A stretch of 64,000 bases of DNA from Okeania sp. SIO2C9 (GTDB lineage Bacteria; Cyanobacteriota; Cyanobacteriia; Cyanobacteriales; Microcoleaceae). Positions 45,819-57,326 of the stretch are shown piece by piece (the stretch's first letter is position 1; every line of letters begins with the position of its first letter). The translations under genes and the position numbers were made by a program. The stretch lies in NCBI RefSeq assembly GCF_010672455.1, contig NZ_JAAHGO010000012.1:133455-197454 (forward strand), in the 5' to 3' direction. Under the pieces are notes generated by a model. The model worked only from the letters and a program-made list of their open reading frames with translations, searched no databases and had not been told where the DNA came from.

Positions 45819-48647
45819 TTAAATTTGTAATTCTTTTAAAATAGACTGAGCAATAATAAACTCATTTTCCAATTGAGTTAAAAGAGATTCTGCTTCTGCT
45901 TTTGTTATGGTACCAGCTTTAGCCTTATGCTCTAATATTGCAGAGATTTCAGCCAAGCGCACTACTCCTAAATTACCACAGCTACCTTTCAAAGAATGAG
46001 CACTTTCTCTTAGTGCTTCTGTGGCAGAGTTATCGATCGCCTCTTTAATAGCTAGTAATTGCTGTGGAGTATCTTTAATAAACAAATCGATCAGTTCCGT
46101 TACCACATCTGCTTCACCCTCTATCTGTACTTCTTGGCGAATATTTTCAATGACCTCCACCATCACTGGAGGAGAACTAGAAGCTGTTTGTGATTGTGGT
46201 GGTGCTGCTGGAGATGGTAGAGAAGGAGTTTTTTCTAACTGTTGTGTTTGTAGCGCAACAGTTTTTTTGGCTATAATTATTTCTCCCCAATTTTCCAGTA
46301 TTTCCTGTAGCTCTTCAACCTTAACTGGCTTACTAATATAATCATCCATACCAGCTTGCAGACAAATTTCCCGATCGCCCTCCATAGCTCCCGCCGTCAT
46401 GGCCACAATAACAGGTCTGTTGTCTAACTCATTGCCATATTTGTCACAAATATGTTTTGTTGCTTCCAAACCATCCATTTCTGGCATTTGCACATCCATC
46501 AACACCAAATCATAGGGTACTTTTTCTAAAGCTATCAAGGTTTCTAATCCATCACTAACAACATCAGGGCGATAACCCATTCGTCCTAACATCGACAATG
46601 CAACTTTTTGATTCACTACATTATCTTCAGCTAGTAAAATTCTTAAAGGTAGTCGGATCGCCAGATTGCTATCAATCTTAACCTCAGCTTGATTTTTCAT
46701 ATTGACTACCTGATTAGCAAAAATCTGCATCAGTATGTTATATAACTGATCTGGCTTAATTGGCTTATTTAGACAAGCTTGTAAATTTCTTGTATCACCT
46801 TTGGGACAACCTACTGAAGTTAACATAACCAATGGCAGTGTTTTTCGTCGAGGAAGCTTACGGATTTCAGTCGCTAAAGTTAGACCATCCATTTCCGGCA
46901 TTTGCATATCTAAAATAGCCAGATCGAACTTTTTACCTTTGTTCAGCAACTCTAAAGCTTTTGCACCACTATCTACTTCTGTAGATATGATATCCCACTT
47001 TTTATTTTGTATTTTTAGAATCAGTCGATTAGTAGGATTATCATCAACTACTAATATTCGTTTACCATTAAGTTGAGGCTGAGGATTTTGATAAACTTTA
47101 GGAATACTGGGAGCACTTTGAGCTAAGATTGTGAAGTGAAATGTTGAACCTACAGCAAAAGAATTTGCAGAAGCTAAATTATTTTGATTTACCAAGGGAT
47201 TTCCAGCCACATTACCCCCGCTTTCTGCCCACATTTGTCCGCCCATCATTTCACACAGTTTCTTACTGATAACTAAGCCTAAACCTGTACCCCCATATTT
47301 ACGAGTAGTTGAAGAATCTACTTGAGAAAAAGGCTGAAAAAGTCGCTTTAAACCTTCTGGAGGAATACCAATACCAGTATCTCTGACAGCAAAATGGAGT
47401 TGGTGGGTGGGAGATTGAGAATTATCTGAGTTAACTTCTTCGGCAGTAACATTTATTACTACTTCTCCAGAGTTGGTAAATTTAACAGCATTACTGACTA
47501 AATTGACCAGAATTTGACGCAGCCGAGTCACATCACCCATAATTCTGCAGGGAGTATAATCGTCTATAATGTAGGCTAAGTCTAATGCTTTATCTGTAGC
47601 TTGAGGCACTAGCAAATCTAGACAAGATTCTACACATTCTCGGAGGTCAAAAGCTTGGTTTTCTAACTCTAACTTATCGGCATCTATTTTTGAGAAGTCG
47701 AGAATATCATTAATAATGATTAACAAGTTATCTCCACTACTGCGAATAATTTCCACAAAGTTTCGTTGTTGGGGATTGAGATTAGTATCTAGAAGCAAAC
47801 CAGTCATCCCAATTACTCCATTCATTGGGGTACGTATTTCGTGACTCATGTTGGCCATAAATTCTGATTTCAGCTTGGCTATAGATTGAGCTTCCTTTAA
47901 GGTCGCATCTAATTCCTGATTTTTTTCTTCTAATTCTGCTGCTATTTTGGCCGTTTTTTCCTGAGTTTTGACTTTTTCTTCCAGATAAACTTGAAGTTGG
48001 TTGACTGCAGGTCTAAATACAAATACTCCCTCTGATATTAGTAGTAATATAGCAACTGTTAATAATAAATTTTCGACTAGCCTGGTTTGCTGAATCTTTT
48101 GTTGGGCTTCAGCATCATATTGGAAGACAATTTGATCCATCCGTGGGAGAAAAATGGCCTCATTTTCCAGGATAGTTTCTACAAAAGGGCTAGTATCTAC
48201 CTGTGCTGACTGTGAGTTGATGATTACTAGCAAACCCTGAGCAGCTTTAACTATTGCTTGATAATGTTCGTCCATCTCCGCAAACATTTGTTTTACCGTG
48301 GAACTATTATTATTACTGGGTAATCCTAAGTCTGAATCACCTTTCTGTAGTCCCTCATGGGAGGTTTGGAACAACTGGACAACATTTTCTAGTTCCTGTT
48401 GACGTTGTTTTCTGACTTTTGAGTTGGAGCTAGACTGGATAGCTAATGCTGCTTTGCTAAGTTTTTGACTCAGCATTCGTTGACGACCTGCGATGTTAAT
48501 TACTCGAGAACTGGTAAACTGATATTTTAGGGATCTTTCTACTAAAAATTGTTCAAATATAAATAATCCGGCTATTACGCTGAGTCCGGCAATATAAAGT
48601 ACCGTCAGGCGATTAGTTGGAGATGGTTGGCGTAGTTTTTTTGACAT
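45819..48647 (-). CDS. Hybrid sensor histidine kinase with PilJ-type sensor, two receivers and HPt
   Basis: This 942-residue protein is a complete phosphorelay in one chain. Membrane spans at about 16-33 and 190-212 bound a periplasmic region with the type IV pili/NarX-like motif [20 protein letters not shown]. After a coiled coil the kinase has phospho-acceptor H269 ([13 protein letters not shown]), N box [13 protein letters not shown] and G2 [13 protein letters not shown]. Receiver 1 has D580 ([13 protein letters not shown]) and is slightly short between its Thr and Lys. Receiver 2 has D718 ([13 protein letters not shown]). The HPt domain has H884 ([14 protein letters not shown]). A Pro/Ser/Gln-rich linker joins receiver 2 and HPt. 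The signal is unknown; nitrate- or pilus-type small-molecule sensing is suggested by the sensor family. Confidence 0.95.
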   Translation of the reverse strand: MSKKLRQPSPTNRLTVLYIAGLSVIAGLFIFEQFLVERSLKYQFTSSRVINIAGRQRMLSQKLSKAALAIQSSSNSKVRKQRQQELENVVQLFQTSHEGLQKGDSDLGLPSNNNSSTVKQMFAEMDEHYQAIVKAAQGLLVIINSQSAQVDTSPFVETILENEAIFLPRMDQIVFQYDAEAQQKIQQTRLVENLLLTVAILLLISEGVFVFRPAVNQLQVYLEEKVKTQEKTAKIAAELEEKNQELDATLKEAQSIAKLKSEFMANMSHEIRTPMNGVIGMTGLLLDTNLNPQQRNFVEIIRSSGDNLLIIINDILDFSKIDADKLELENQAFDLRECVESCLDLLVPQATDKALDLAYIIDDYTPCRIMGDVTRLRQILVNLVSNAVKFTNSGEVVINVTAEEVNSDNSQSPTHQLHFAVRDTGIGIPPEGLKRLFQPFSQVDSSTTRKYGGTGLGLVISKKLCEMMGGQMWAESGGNVAGNPLVNQNNLASANSFAVGSTFHFTILAQSAPSIPKVYQNPQPQLNGKRILVVDDNPTNRLILKIQNKKWDIISTEVDSGAKALELLNKGKKFDLAILDMQMPEMDGLTLATEIRKLPRRKTLPLVMLTSVGCPKGDTRNLQACLNKPIKPDQLYNILMQIFANQVVNMKNQAEVKIDSNLAIRLPLRILLAEDNVVNQKVALSMLGRMGYRPDVVSDGLETLIALEKVPYDLVLMDVQMPEMDGLEATKHICDKYGNELDNRPVIVAMTAGAMEGDREICLQAGMDDYISKPVKVEELQEILENWGEIIIAKKTVALQTQQLEKTPSLPSPAAPPQSQTASSSPPVMVEVIENIRQEVQIEGEADVVTELIDLFIKDTPQQLLAIKEAIDNSATEALRESAHSLKGSCGNLGVVRLAEISAILEHKAKAGTITKAEAESLLTQLENEFIIAQSILKELQI

Positions 48648-48834
48648 TTTTATAGTTATTGTTGCAGTGAATTTTGTCTATATTTCACTGTTTGATGATG
48701 AAAAATGTTTGGTCTTTATATCTCGATTTTATCTCAATTCAACAAGTGGACTAGACTAACTATATATATATATAGTTGTGCCACTTTGGACTTTTGACTT
48801 CCGCAAAGTGGTTGACTCACTAACTAAATAATTA

Positions 48835-50394
48835 ATGTTTATAACTGACTCTCAGCTACTTTCTTATCAACGTTGTTCTAGAAAAGTATTTTTAGATACC
48901 TATGGAGATTTTACGCAACAAGATTCTCCTAGTGATTTTCTAGTGAAATTAATTAAAGATAGTTCGGAATTTAGGTCGAGCATTATCAAGAATTATATTT
49001 ATCAAAAACCTGATTATCCTCGTGGAGATTTAATTGCAGGGGGAAAGGCTACGGAAGAATTAATGGCAGCAGGTATTGATGTTATTTATCAGGGAATATT
49101 AATTATTCAGCAATCTTCAATCAACTCATTCTCACAAAATCAGAATATTAATTTGGTCAGTCATCCAGCTTTATTGATTAAACAGCCTGGATATTCTCGG
49201 TTTGGTGATTGGGTTTATATTCCCACAGATATTAAGTTAAGCAAACGTCCGAAATTAGAATATCAAATAGTTGCTACTTTCCATGCTCAAATATTAGCAA
49301 GTATTCAAGAAGTTTGGCCGGAAAATACTTGGTTGATTCTCCGAAAGAAAGGGTTATATAAGGTTAATTTAGAAAAGCGAATTGAGCAAATGCAGGAAAT
49401 TATTTCTGAGTTAATTTCAACGTTGCAAAATCGCCTAGAACCAGAAGTATTTATGACACGGCAAAAGTGTAGTCTTTGTACTTGGTATAGTAGTTGTCAT
49501 ACTTTTGCTCAAACTCAAAAACATTTATCTCTTTTGCCTGGGGTTACTCCTAATCGTTATGCTGTGTTGAAAAGTCTCGATTTGACAACTTTAGAATCCC
49601 TAAGTTCTGCTAACCCTAATGATTTAGAAGTTTACCCTGAATTTGCTGATGGAGTTGGTATACAAGTTGTGCAGCAAGCTCAATCTGTATGGGAAAATAA
49701 AGTGATTATGAGAAATGAAAAATTTACTGAAGAAATAGATAGTGAAGCTTTACCAATTAATTATTACAAATCAACTAGGCTAGTCAATGCTCCTGTAGAA
49801 ATATATTTTGATATTGAAGCTCAACCAGATATAAATCTAGATTATTTACATGGTGTCTTAGTAGTTGATAAGCGCAAAAATACAGAAAAATTCTATGTTA
49901 ATTTAGCCGAAAATCCCTTAGATGAAGAATTGATTTGGTATCAATTTTTAGACTTAGTTTGGAAATATCCTATAGCTCCAATTTATCACTTCTGTGAATA
50001 TGAAATTCAAACTATCAAAAAATTAGCTAAACTTTATAAGACTCCAGATTATCTGTGGAAACCATTGTTGAAAAGATTTGTGGATATTCATCAAGTTGTT
50101 ACTCAAACTATTATATTGCCCGTTGAAAGTTATTCCCTCAAAAATATTGCTCGTTGGTTAGGTTTTGAATGGCGGAATCCCGAAGCTAATGGCGCTCAAT
50201 CTGTCTGTTGGTATGAACAATGGTTGAAAACTGGCGATCGCTCTTTATTAGATGCAATTATTATTTACAATGAAGATGATTGTTATGCTACTTATTATAT
50301 TAAAGAATGGTTATTGAATTTTTTAGAAGAAGGAAGAGCTAACAAGGAAGAAGGAAGAAGCAATAAGGAAGAAGCAATTATTCATAATAAATAA
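48835..50394 (+). CDS. TM0106-family RecB-like putative nuclease
   Basis: The 519-residue protein combines a Cas4/RecB-like N-terminus with a DEDD exonuclease-like C-terminus. The N-terminal half shows LLSYQRCSRKVFLDTYGDF and the Cys cluster CSLCTWYSSCHTF, which together could hold an iron-sulfur cluster. The C-terminal half shows VEIYFDIEAQPDINLDYLHG and IIYNEDDCYATYYIKEWLL, the acidic motifs of an RNase H-like exonuclease. Family members are predicted nucleases; their role is not established. The last 20 residues (EEGRANKEEGRSNKEE) are encoded by GAAGGAAGAG-type tandem repeats, so the tail is a repeat-derived extension. Confidence 0.88.
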   Translation: MFITDSQLLSYQRCSRKVFLDTYGDFTQQDSPSDFLVKLIKDSSEFRSSIIKNYIYQKPDYPRGDLIAGGKATEELMAAGIDVIYQGILIIQQSSINSFSQNQNINLVSHPALLIKQPGYSRFGDWVYIPTDIKLSKRPKLEYQIVATFHAQILASIQEVWPENTWLILRKKGLYKVNLEKRIEQMQEIISELISTLQNRLEPEVFMTRQKCSLCTWYSSCHTFAQTQKHLSLLPGVTPNRYAVLKSLDLTTLESLSSANPNDLEVYPEFADGVGIQVVQQAQSVWENKVIMRNEKFTEEIDSEALPINYYKSTRLVNAPVEIYFDIEAQPDINLDYLHGVLVVDKRKNTEKFYVNLAENPLDEELIWYQFLDLVWKYPIAPIYHFCEYEIQTIKKLAKLYKTPDYLWKPLLKRFVDIHQVVTQTIILPVESYSLKNIARWLGFEWRNPEANGAQSVCWYEQWLKTGDRSLLDAIIIYNEDDCYATYYIKEWLLNFLEEGRANKEEGRSNKEEAIIHNK

Positions 50395-50932
50395 CAAAGA
50401 AGGTGAAAAAATATTATGTTATCTATATCTATATCAATAGTAAATAAAGTGGTATTTTCCTATCTTATACCAAGGGTGAAAAAAGAATGCTACAAAAAAA
50501 GCTGAAAATTATGTCTAATATCATGTATCTTTTCAATACCCACAAATAACATTTATTAGGGAGTAGGGAATGGTGGGAAATTTCACACATTCTCAAGAGA
50601 ATCAAGAAGAATATTTTTATTGCGTTTAATTAATGAGACCCGATCTAAAAAGAACTTCTCCAATCTTATAAGCGACCTATTTCAATTGTTTTCCTTTTTT
50701 TTTCTTATTTAGGTAGTCCTGCTCGCGTAATTATAGATGGGAATGAACAACAGCGCTTCATGGGAGCAAGATACGAGCAAGGGAGGAAGATGCTCCCACT
50801 GTTTTTGTCCTTGACCAAAATAATTACAATCGACTACCATTACAATGCACTACCACAATTATTTTTTCAGTCCTTAGGTTCTTACTTCTTCCTTTCTGAT
50901 ACTATTTGTCACAAACACTTATCAAATTGGTA

Positions 50933-51165
50933 TTACCGAATTATTAATAATTAATAATTAATAATTAAATAATTATGGTTTAAAGCCTCCCCTTTTAAGG
51001 GGAAAAAAGCGGTCGTTAGCGTAGCTTCCCGTAGGGTGGGATGGCGAGGTCTCCTCGCCATATCCAATCGACCAAGAGAAGAAATAATATATCCTTATAT
51101 TCAATTCCGTAGCGGTTTTAACCAGAGGTAATTATCAATTATCCATTATCAATTATCAATTAATG
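50933..51165 (+). repeat. HBR repeat, copy N1 (long form)
   Basis: It starts TTACCGAATTATTAATAATT, with CCTCCCCTTTTAAGGGG, the module with small insert (CGTTAGCGTAGCTTCCCG, GATGGCGAGG TCTC CTCGCCAT, CCAATCGACC), and ends in ATTATCA heptamers. It is one of the most complete copies. The stretch 50395-50932 shows no gene I can support. Confidence 0.85.
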
Positions 51166-51185
51166 AAATACTTTTAATTTTACTT

Positions 51186-51397
51186 TTACCGAATAATTAA
51201 GGTTTAAAGCTTCTCCTTTAAAGGAGAAAAAAGTGGTCGAGGGATGGCGTTAGCGGAGCGGCTCTGATAAGAGCGGGTCTCCTCGTTATATCCAATTTAC
51301 CAAGAGAAGAAAAAATTTTCATGATTAGTCAATCCTCTTGTTTTCAAGGAGAGGTAATTGTTAATTATTAATTATTAATTATTAATTATTAATTTTT
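51186..51397 (+). repeat. HBR repeat, copy N2 (long form, different small insert)
   Basis: It starts TTACCGAATAATTAAGG directly after N1 in the same direction. The module reads GTGGTCGAGGGATGGCG and then a distinct small insert (TTAGCGGAGCGGCTCTGATA) at a different place from N1, before GGTCTCCTCG. It ends in TTAATTA heptamers. Confidence 0.85.
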
Positions 51398-51571
51398 GAA
51401 CTATTCCTTCAATTCTTCCTGCCTTCATTTACAGCTAAAATATAACGATTATATCGTAATGCTAAACCATATCAAAAAAAACAAATCGATGAAAAATCGG
51501 AAAATCTTAATTCTTTTTTTTCGTTATTCGTTGCATTTTTAAATAACATTTTCCGCACAATTAAAATTAGA

Positions 51572-52705
51572 ATGCTATATATAAATATCTTTAAATATAT
51601 AAATTATAAGTACCTAATATTAACCTTATTTACTTGTTTATTTATTGTTGTAATTACAGCTATAGTAGTTAAATCAATAACTCAAGCAACTATTCCTAAA
51701 ATTACTTTTTTAGGACAGGTAAATTTTCCCACAAGATTAGAATTTAAAAATACAGAATTTGGTGGTCTTTCTGCCATAACTTACAATCCAGAAAAACAAA
51801 TTTATTATGCAATTTCTGATGACCGTAGTAGCAAAGCACCAGCTCGATTTTATACTCTGAAAATTGACCTAGAGCCAGATAAAATTTCAGAGGAAACTGT
51901 AACTATTACAGATGTCACAACTTTATTGAATAAAACAAGTAAACCATTTCCCGCTTTGAGTATTGACTCAGAAGGAATTGCTTTTACAGGAGAGACTTTA
52001 TTTATTTCTTCTGAAGGAGATAGGGAACGTCAAATACAACCATTTATTAGAGAATTTTCTCTCACAGGAAAACAACTACGAAATTTGCCAATACCTGAAA
52101 AATTTTTCATACAATCAAACAGTGGAATTAGAAATAATCTTGCTCTTGAAAGTTTAACTATTACTCCTAGTCAAAAATATATCTTCACAGCTACAGAAAA
52201 TGCTTTAGTTCAAGATGGCGAAGAAGCAACTTTTAGTATGGGTAGCTACTGTCGAATTATACGGTATGATTTAGCTAAAGGTCAGCCAGAAACAGAATTT
52301 CTATACATCACAGAACCTATTGCTACTAATTCTAATAATCTAGGTGGTTTTAGTACCAATGGTTTAGTCGATTTACTTGCGTTAGATGATACTCATCTTT
52401 TAAGTTTAGAACGATCTTTTTCCCTAGGAACAGGAAATGTAATTAAACTTTTCCAAATAGATTTATCAGATGCAGATAATATTCAAAAAATTGATGGTTT
52501 AAATAATCAAATTACTGATATTTCTCCAGTGCAAAAAAAATTACTCTTAGATTTCAGCACTCTAGAAATAGTCTTAGACAATATTGAAGGTATAACTTTT
52601 GGCCCAAAATTGGCAGACGGTCAGCGATCGCTCATCCTAGTTAGCGATAATAATTTTAACCCTCTACAAATTACTCAGATTTTGATATTTAGCACTAATC
52701 TTTAG
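51572..52705 (+). CDS. Esterase-like-activity-of-phytase family protein
   Basis: The 377-residue protein starts with a hydrophobic signal anchor (about 13-35; LILTLFTCLFIVVITAIVVK) and is otherwise predicted extracytoplasmic. Family motifs include EFGGLSAITYNPEKQIYYAI followed by SDDRS, SIDSEGIAFTGETLFISSEG and NLALESLTITPSQKYIFTAT, typical of the phytase-like beta-propeller. Members are proposed esterases or phosphoesterases, but substrates are unknown. A glycine-linked NLGGFSTNGLVDLLALDDTH block also fits. It is a single gene between repeats; the ATG gives a normal length. Confidence 0.88.
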   Translation: MLYINIFKYINYKYLILTLFTCLFIVVITAIVVKSITQATIPKITFLGQVNFPTRLEFKNTEFGGLSAITYNPEKQIYYAISDDRSSKAPARFYTLKIDLEPDKISEETVTITDVTTLLNKTSKPFPALSIDSEGIAFTGETLFISSEGDRERQIQPFIREFSLTGKQLRNLPIPEKFFIQSNSGIRNNLALESLTITPSQKYIFTATENALVQDGEEATFSMGSYCRIIRYDLAKGQPETEFLYITEPIATNSNNLGGFSTNGLVDLLALDDTHLLSLERSFSLGTGNVIKLFQIDLSDADNIQKIDGLNNQITDISPVQKKLLLDFSTLEIVLDNIEGITFGPKLADGQRSLILVSDNNFNPLQITQILIFSTNL

Positions 52706-52783
52706 TTAGCAGTCAGTAGGCGAAATAAAAACTATAGTGCTACAGTATATTTAGGGTAGACTATCTGTTTAACTATTCAGTAG

Positions 52784-52965
52784 TGGTACTTAGACATTTT
52801 ATCGTAGGAAAAATGCGTCAAATTCAGTCTAGACAAGGGAATTACGTCGATGCCTTAAAAATGGCTAGAACCCCTGGTTATTCAGGATTTATGCCTTTTT
52901 GACGTAAAAGCCTCTGCCCATCTATATTTGATCCTATTTTCTGGCTTTATTTTGTGTAAGTACCA
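52784..52965 (+). mobile_element. M3 MITE
   Basis: Inverted ends TGGTACTTAGACA and TGTGTAAGTACCA bound 182 bp; TAG lies at both junctions (with one extra base on the right). It closely matches the copy at 15391. Confidence 0.8.
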
Positions 52966-53098
52966 ATAGTCAGTAGTGATGTGGAAATTTATAAAACTTA
53001 CTGACCAACCATATCAAGCAGCAAAATAAAAACTATAGTGCCATAGTATATTTAGGGTAGACTACCTGTTTAACTATTCAGTAGTTAATCAGGGCTAT

Positions 53099-53225
53099 TT
53101 AATTCTAAACTGTGCCATTTTATGTATTGACGAAACCACGTTATTTACAGCTTTAGGAAATTTATCTTTCGCTGTCTGAAAATCAATAAATTCATTGTCA
53201 AAATCTAGAATGAAATGACCCTGGT
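53099..53225 (-). pseudogene. C-terminal gene fragment of unknown family
   Basis: A 42-codon minus-strand frame, open on its upstream side, encodes GHFILDFDNEFIDFQTAKDK then FPKAVNNVVSSIHKMAQFRI and a stop. It has protein-like composition and no start. It is cut off upstream by the 110-bp repeat unit. I do not recognise the protein. Confidence 0.4.
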
Positions 53226-53343
53226 AGTTAATCGTCAGTAGTGATGTGGAAATTTATAGAACTTGCCGACCAACCATATCAAGCAGCAAAATAAAAACTA
53301 TAGTGCCATAGTATATTTAGGGTAGACTACCTGTTTAACTATT

Positions 53344-53482
53344 AGACTTGTCGCTTTATAAACTAAAAAATTGTAGAAACCCCCGTTATGTAAAGCTTGT
53401 AGTTATTTATCGAGCAAAAGAGTCGAAATAATTACCCTGTCTAGGTTTTGGAGATTTTTTCTATCTATTTAGCGACAACTCT
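53344..53482. mobile_element. M7-like MITE
   Basis: The ends AGACTTGTCGCT and AGCGACAACTCT are inverted; ATT lies at both junctions. It splits the tail of a 110-bp unit (AACTATT ... ATTCAGTAG). Confidence 0.75.
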
Positions 53483-53788
53483 ATTCAGTAGTCAGTAGTG
53501 ATGTGGAAATTTATAGAACTTGCCGACCAACCATATCAAGCAGCAAAATAAAAACTATAGTGCCATAGTATATTTAGGGTAGACTACCTGTTTAACTATT
53601 CAGTAGTCAGTAGATTTACTGTTTCAGCCCTAATATCTGACCTCGGCAATTCCGTTAAAAGATTAAGTATCAAAACCTTACTATAGTCTCAGGTTTCAGC
53701 TCTTAGAACAACACAGAGAAAAAAAATTTAGAGAAATGCTTGACAAATAAAAAGAAAAACCCCATAATAGTACATGGCTTGAAAATAA

Positions 53789-53862
53789 GGGACTGTAGTT
53801 CAACTGGTTAGAGCACCGCCCTGTCACGGCGGAAGTTGCGGGTTCGAATCCCGTCAGTCCCG
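53789..53862 (+). tRNA. trnD: tRNA-Asp (anticodon GTC)
   Basis: The 74-nt sequence folds as a standard cloverleaf: acceptor GGGACTG/CAGTCCC with discriminator G, D arm GTTCAACTGGTTAGAGC, anticodon arm CCGCCCTGTCACGGCGG with GTC, and T arm GCGGGTTCGAATCCCGT. CCA is not encoded. It lies upstream of gltX in the same direction, 212 bases away. Confidence 0.97.
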
Positions 53863-54074
53863 TAGAGAGACAACTTAAACCTCAGAATATACTGAACATC
53901 ATACGAACAGTAACTGCTGTTTGGTGAAACTCTATATTTTATGATAAAAGTAGGGAATCAAATCAGTATCAAAATTATAGATTTTAATATCACTCTGGTA
54001 AAATTGATATCTTCTCAGATTGAGCCAGGATGTAGAAAAGAATCTAAAAACAAAAAACAAAAATAGAAATTGAT

Positions 54075-56873
54075 ATGAGTGTTAGAGTTCGTCTGGCCCC
54101 AAGTCCAACAGGAAATTTACATATCGGTACAGCCAGAACAGCTGTATTTAACTGGTTATTTGCCCAAAACCAGAAAGGAAAATTTATCCTCAGAATAGAA
54201 GATACAGATATAGAGCGATCGCGTCCAGAATATACAGAAAATATTATGGAGGGATTGACCTGGTTAGGATTAGAATGGAATGAAGGGCCATCCTACCAGT
54301 CTCAACGGTTAGAATTATATCAAACAGCCACTCAAAAGTTACTAGACAAAGGATTAGCCTATCGCTGCTATTGTACAGAAGCAGAACTAGAGGAAATGCG
54401 GGAAGCTCAGAAAGCTAGAAAAGAAGCACCCCGCTATGACAACCGCCACCGTAACCTTACACCTAAACAACAAGCAGCTTTTGAAGCAGAAGGAAGACAG
54501 CCAGTAATTCGTTTTAAAATTGACGATGACCGAACAATTAACTGGAAAGACCTGGTTAGAGGGACAGTAACCTGGAAGGGCAGCGACTTGGGTGGAGATA
54601 TGGTCATCTCCCGTGCTGCTAGTGTAAAGACAGTGGGACAACCCCTCTACAATATGGCAGTGGTAGTAGATGATATGGATATGGAAATTACCCATGTAAT
54701 TCGTGGTGAAGACCATATTGCTAATACAGCTAAACAAATATTACTTTATGAAGCTCTAGAGGGAAAAGTACCAGAATTTGCTCATACACCTCTAATTCTT
54801 AATCAAGAAGGACGCAAATTGTCAAAACGGGATGGCGTAACTTCAATTTCTGATTTTAAAGAATTAGGTTTTATCCCGGAAGCGCTAGCAAATTATATGT
54901 GTTTGCTTGGGTGGACGCCTCCAGACTCAACCCAAGAAATATTTACCCTGACAGAAGCAGCTCAACACTTCACTTTTGAGAGAGTGAATAAAGCGGGAGG
55001 TAAGTTTGACTGGGATAAGTTGGATTGGATAAATAGTCAATATTTACATAATTTACCAGTAGGAGAACTGACTGATAGATTAATTCCCGTATGGCAAAAA
55101 GCAGGATATGAAGTAGACCCACAGAGCGATCGCCCTTGGTTAGAACAATTGGCAGCTTTGATTGGACCTAGCTTGACTCGCCTCACAGATGCAGTAGAAA
55201 TGAGTAAGTTATTTTTCTCCCCCACTGTAGAACTGGATGCAGAAGCAACTGAACAAATGCAGAAAGAAGATGCTGTAAAATCTATTAATTCTATTATTGA
55301 GGGGATAGATAGTGATGCACCTCTGCGAGTGGGTGATGCACAAAAAATTATTAAAAGGGTGACTCAGGCAGTTAAAGTTAAGAAAGGCATTGTCATGCGC
55401 TCTCTAAGGGCGTCTTTAACTGGTGCTATGCAAGGGCCAGATTTAATTCAGTCATGGTTACTCCTGCATCAAAGGGGTTTTGATATATTACGCTTCAAAA
55501 AAGCTATAGGTCAGGAGGTTGAAGAAAGTAAAAAAGTAAATGCTCCTGCTAATAGTAATAAAGGGTTTGCTGAAATAAAAACAGCAACTTCAAAAACGTC
55601 TGTTCCACCAAAACAACAAGCTCAGAAAATAAAAGCATCAGTTACTCTTGATGGTGAGTCTCAAAGTGTTAAACCAACTATAGATCAAGCACAAGCAACA
55701 ACTCCAACGGGTAAGTCTCAAGTTGTTGAACCTACTGTAGAGAAACAGAAACCAACTACGACTCCCTCTGGTGAGTCTCAAAGTGTTAAACCAACTACAG
55801 ATAAAGCACCAGCAGTAACTCCTACGGGTAAATCTCAAGTTGTTGAACCAACTGTAGAGAAACAGAAACCAACTACGACTCCCTCTAGTGAATCTAAAAG
55901 TGTTAAACCAACTATAGATAAAGTACAAGCAACAACTCCGAGTGAGGAAACTAAAGCGGTTAAACCTACTGTAGAGAAACAGACACAAACTACGACTCCC
56001 CCTGGTGAATCTAAAAGTGCTAAACCAACTATAGATAAAGCACAAGCAACAACTCCGAGTGGGGAAACTAAAGTGGTTCAACCTACTATAGAGAAAGCAA
56101 CAACTCCAACAGGGGAAATCAAAGTGGTTAAACCTACTGTAGAGAAACCACCAATAGCAACTCCTAAAGTCGCAACAACTCCGAGTGGGGAAACTAAAGC
56201 GGTTAAACCGACGGTAGAGAAACAGACACAAACTATGACTCCCCCTGGTGAATCTAAAAGTGCTAAACCAACTATAGATAAAGCACAAGCAACAACTCCG
56301 AGTGGGGAAACTAAAGTGGTTAAACCTACTGTAGAGAAACCACCAATAGCAACTTCTACAGAAGCAACAACTCCAACAGGGGAAACCAAAGGGGTCAAAA
56401 CTACTACAGAGAAAGAAACATCAACAGCAACAACTTCTACTACGAAACCGCAAACCTTAGAAGAAAAAGTTAAAGTTGCTGCTCAAGTTGAAACTTCAAT
56501 ATTAGATGACCAACCATCTGTAGACACAATAACTAATGAAACCGTTAATATCGATCAACTACAAAAGATTAAAGAAAAATTGATTGATACTTTTGCTAAC
56601 TTTCCTGATTACATTAATCAATTCTATCAAACATATCAACGTCAGCTTAAAGTAATTGGTTCACTGATATTAATCATATTAACCTTCAGGTTAATTCTTG
56701 GTTTCCTAGAAGCTTTAGAAGGAATTACTACTTTATCAATTAGCTTTGAGTTAATAGGTATGGGATATTCAGTATGGTTTGTTTACCGTTATTTGCTGCG
56801 AAAATCTAATCGGCAAGAATTATTAGATAAAATTGAAGATATCAAAGCAGATATTGTTGGTAAAAAGTCTTAA
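54075..56873 (+). CDS. gltX: Glutamyl-tRNA synthetase with repeat linker and CAAD membrane domain
   Basis: Residues 1 to about 480 are a class I GluRS that charges tRNA-Glu, feeding both translation and tetrapyrrole synthesis. The HIGH-type motif is HIGT (16-19, in [19 protein letters not shown]) and the KMSKS-type loop is [10 protein letters not shown]. Residues about 500-800 are a Thr/Pro/Lys/Glu-rich linker of degenerate repeats ([33 protein letters not shown]). The last 106 residues form a CAAD domain: a helix, two membrane spans ([17 protein letters not shown] and [20 protein letters not shown] region) and a charged end. CAAD anchors some cyanobacterial aminoacyl-tRNA synthetases to thylakoid membranes. 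The very long linker is unusual. The start is the first ATG in the proper context. Confidence 0.96.
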   Translation: MSVRVRLAPSPTGNLHIGTARTAVFNWLFAQNQKGKFILRIEDTDIERSRPEYTENIMEGLTWLGLEWNEGPSYQSQRLELYQTATQKLLDKGLAYRCYCTEAELEEMREAQKARKEAPRYDNRHRNLTPKQQAAFEAEGRQPVIRFKIDDDRTINWKDLVRGTVTWKGSDLGGDMVISRAASVKTVGQPLYNMAVVVDDMDMEITHVIRGEDHIANTAKQILLYEALEGKVPEFAHTPLILNQEGRKLSKRDGVTSISDFKELGFIPEALANYMCLLGWTPPDSTQEIFTLTEAAQHFTFERVNKAGGKFDWDKLDWINSQYLHNLPVGELTDRLIPVWQKAGYEVDPQSDRPWLEQLAALIGPSLTRLTDAVEMSKLFFSPTVELDAEATEQMQKEDAVKSINSIIEGIDSDAPLRVGDAQKIIKRVTQAVKVKKGIVMRSLRASLTGAMQGPDLIQSWLLLHQRGFDILRFKKAIGQEVEESKKVNAPANSNKGFAEIKTATSKTSVPPKQQAQKIKASVTLDGESQSVKPTIDQAQATTPTGKSQVVEPTVEKQKPTTTPSGESQSVKPTTDKAPAVTPTGKSQVVEPTVEKQKPTTTPSSESKSVKPTIDKVQATTPSEETKAVKPTVEKQTQTTTPPGESKSAKPTIDKAQATTPSGETKVVQPTIEKATTPTGEIKVVKPTVEKPPIATPKVATTPSGETKAVKPTVEKQTQTMTPPGESKSAKPTIDKAQATTPSGETKVVKPTVEKPPIATSTEATTPTGETKGVKTTTEKETSTATTSTTKPQTLEEKVKVAAQVETSILDDQPSVDTITNETVNIDQLQKIKEKLIDTFANFPDYINQFYQTYQRQLKVIGSLILIILTFRLILGFLEALEGITTLSISFELIGMGYSVWFVYRYLLRKSNRQELLDKIEDIKADIVGKKS

Positions 56874-56968
56874 ACTTCTAATAGTTTCAGATACTGAAAA
56901 CAATATGGGGGAAATTAAAAATCGAAGTAAACCAGAAAAATGTTTGTTTCAAATTCCCCCAATAATTA

Positions 56969-57229
56969 GGGTTTGCTGAAAAAGTCTTTTTTAAAGAGTA
57001 GGGAAGTAAGGGAGTGGGGGAGTAGGGGAGTAGATAGTAGTTAGGAGGAAGGGGGAATAGAATTTAAATAGGAGGTATTCATATATATTTGTTCCTTGAT
57101 TTTTATACAATTATTCTGGTTTTTATGCTAAATTTTTGAGGGTTTTAGGCTGAAAATCTGGCACTTTTTTCAACCCAAAAAGAGTTTTAGCTAATATCAA
57201 TCAATGCTTTGAGATTTAATCAGCAGAGC
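56969..57229 (-). mobile_element. M1 MITE
   Basis: The plus-strand ends GGGTTTGCTGAAAAAGT and AGATTTAATCAGCAGAGC match M1. The 8-bp direct repeat AATAATTA flanks both sides (56961-56968 and 57230-57237), the cleanest target duplication in the family. Purine-rich tandem repeats lie inside. Confidence 0.88.
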
Positions 57230-57326
57230 AATAATTATTTTGTAAGCATTCCGTAGGAATAGCTGATAGCTGACTGCTGAATGCTTACATTATTTTGAAT
57301 TTCTTTATCCGAAAACAGCACTCTAA

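Larger units (their letters stand above)
52724..53606. repeat. Dispersed-tandem block: three full and one partial copies of a 110-bp unit
   Basis: Full units at about 52976-53085, 53241-53343 (continuing after a MITE) and 53493-53606 share GATGTGGAAATTTATAGAAC, CCAACCATATCAAGCAGCAA and AAAACTATAGTGCCATAGTA followed by GGGTAGACTACCTGTTTAAC. A partial copy is at 52724-52783. An M3 and an M7-like element and a gene fragment lie between them. The AACTATAGTGC core also occurs in the 10.4-11.1 kb array. Confidence 0.85.

Noticed and set aside
50760..50954. 64-codon frame before HBR copy N1
   Set aside because: No homology-like pattern or ribosome-binding site; it ends inside the HBR repeat.
55638..56398. 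Long antisense frames (216 and 106 codons) opposite gltX
   Set aside because: They arise from the repetitive Thr/Pro/Lys linker read backwards, giving Phe/Ser/Arg-rich repeats; gltX is clearly the gene.
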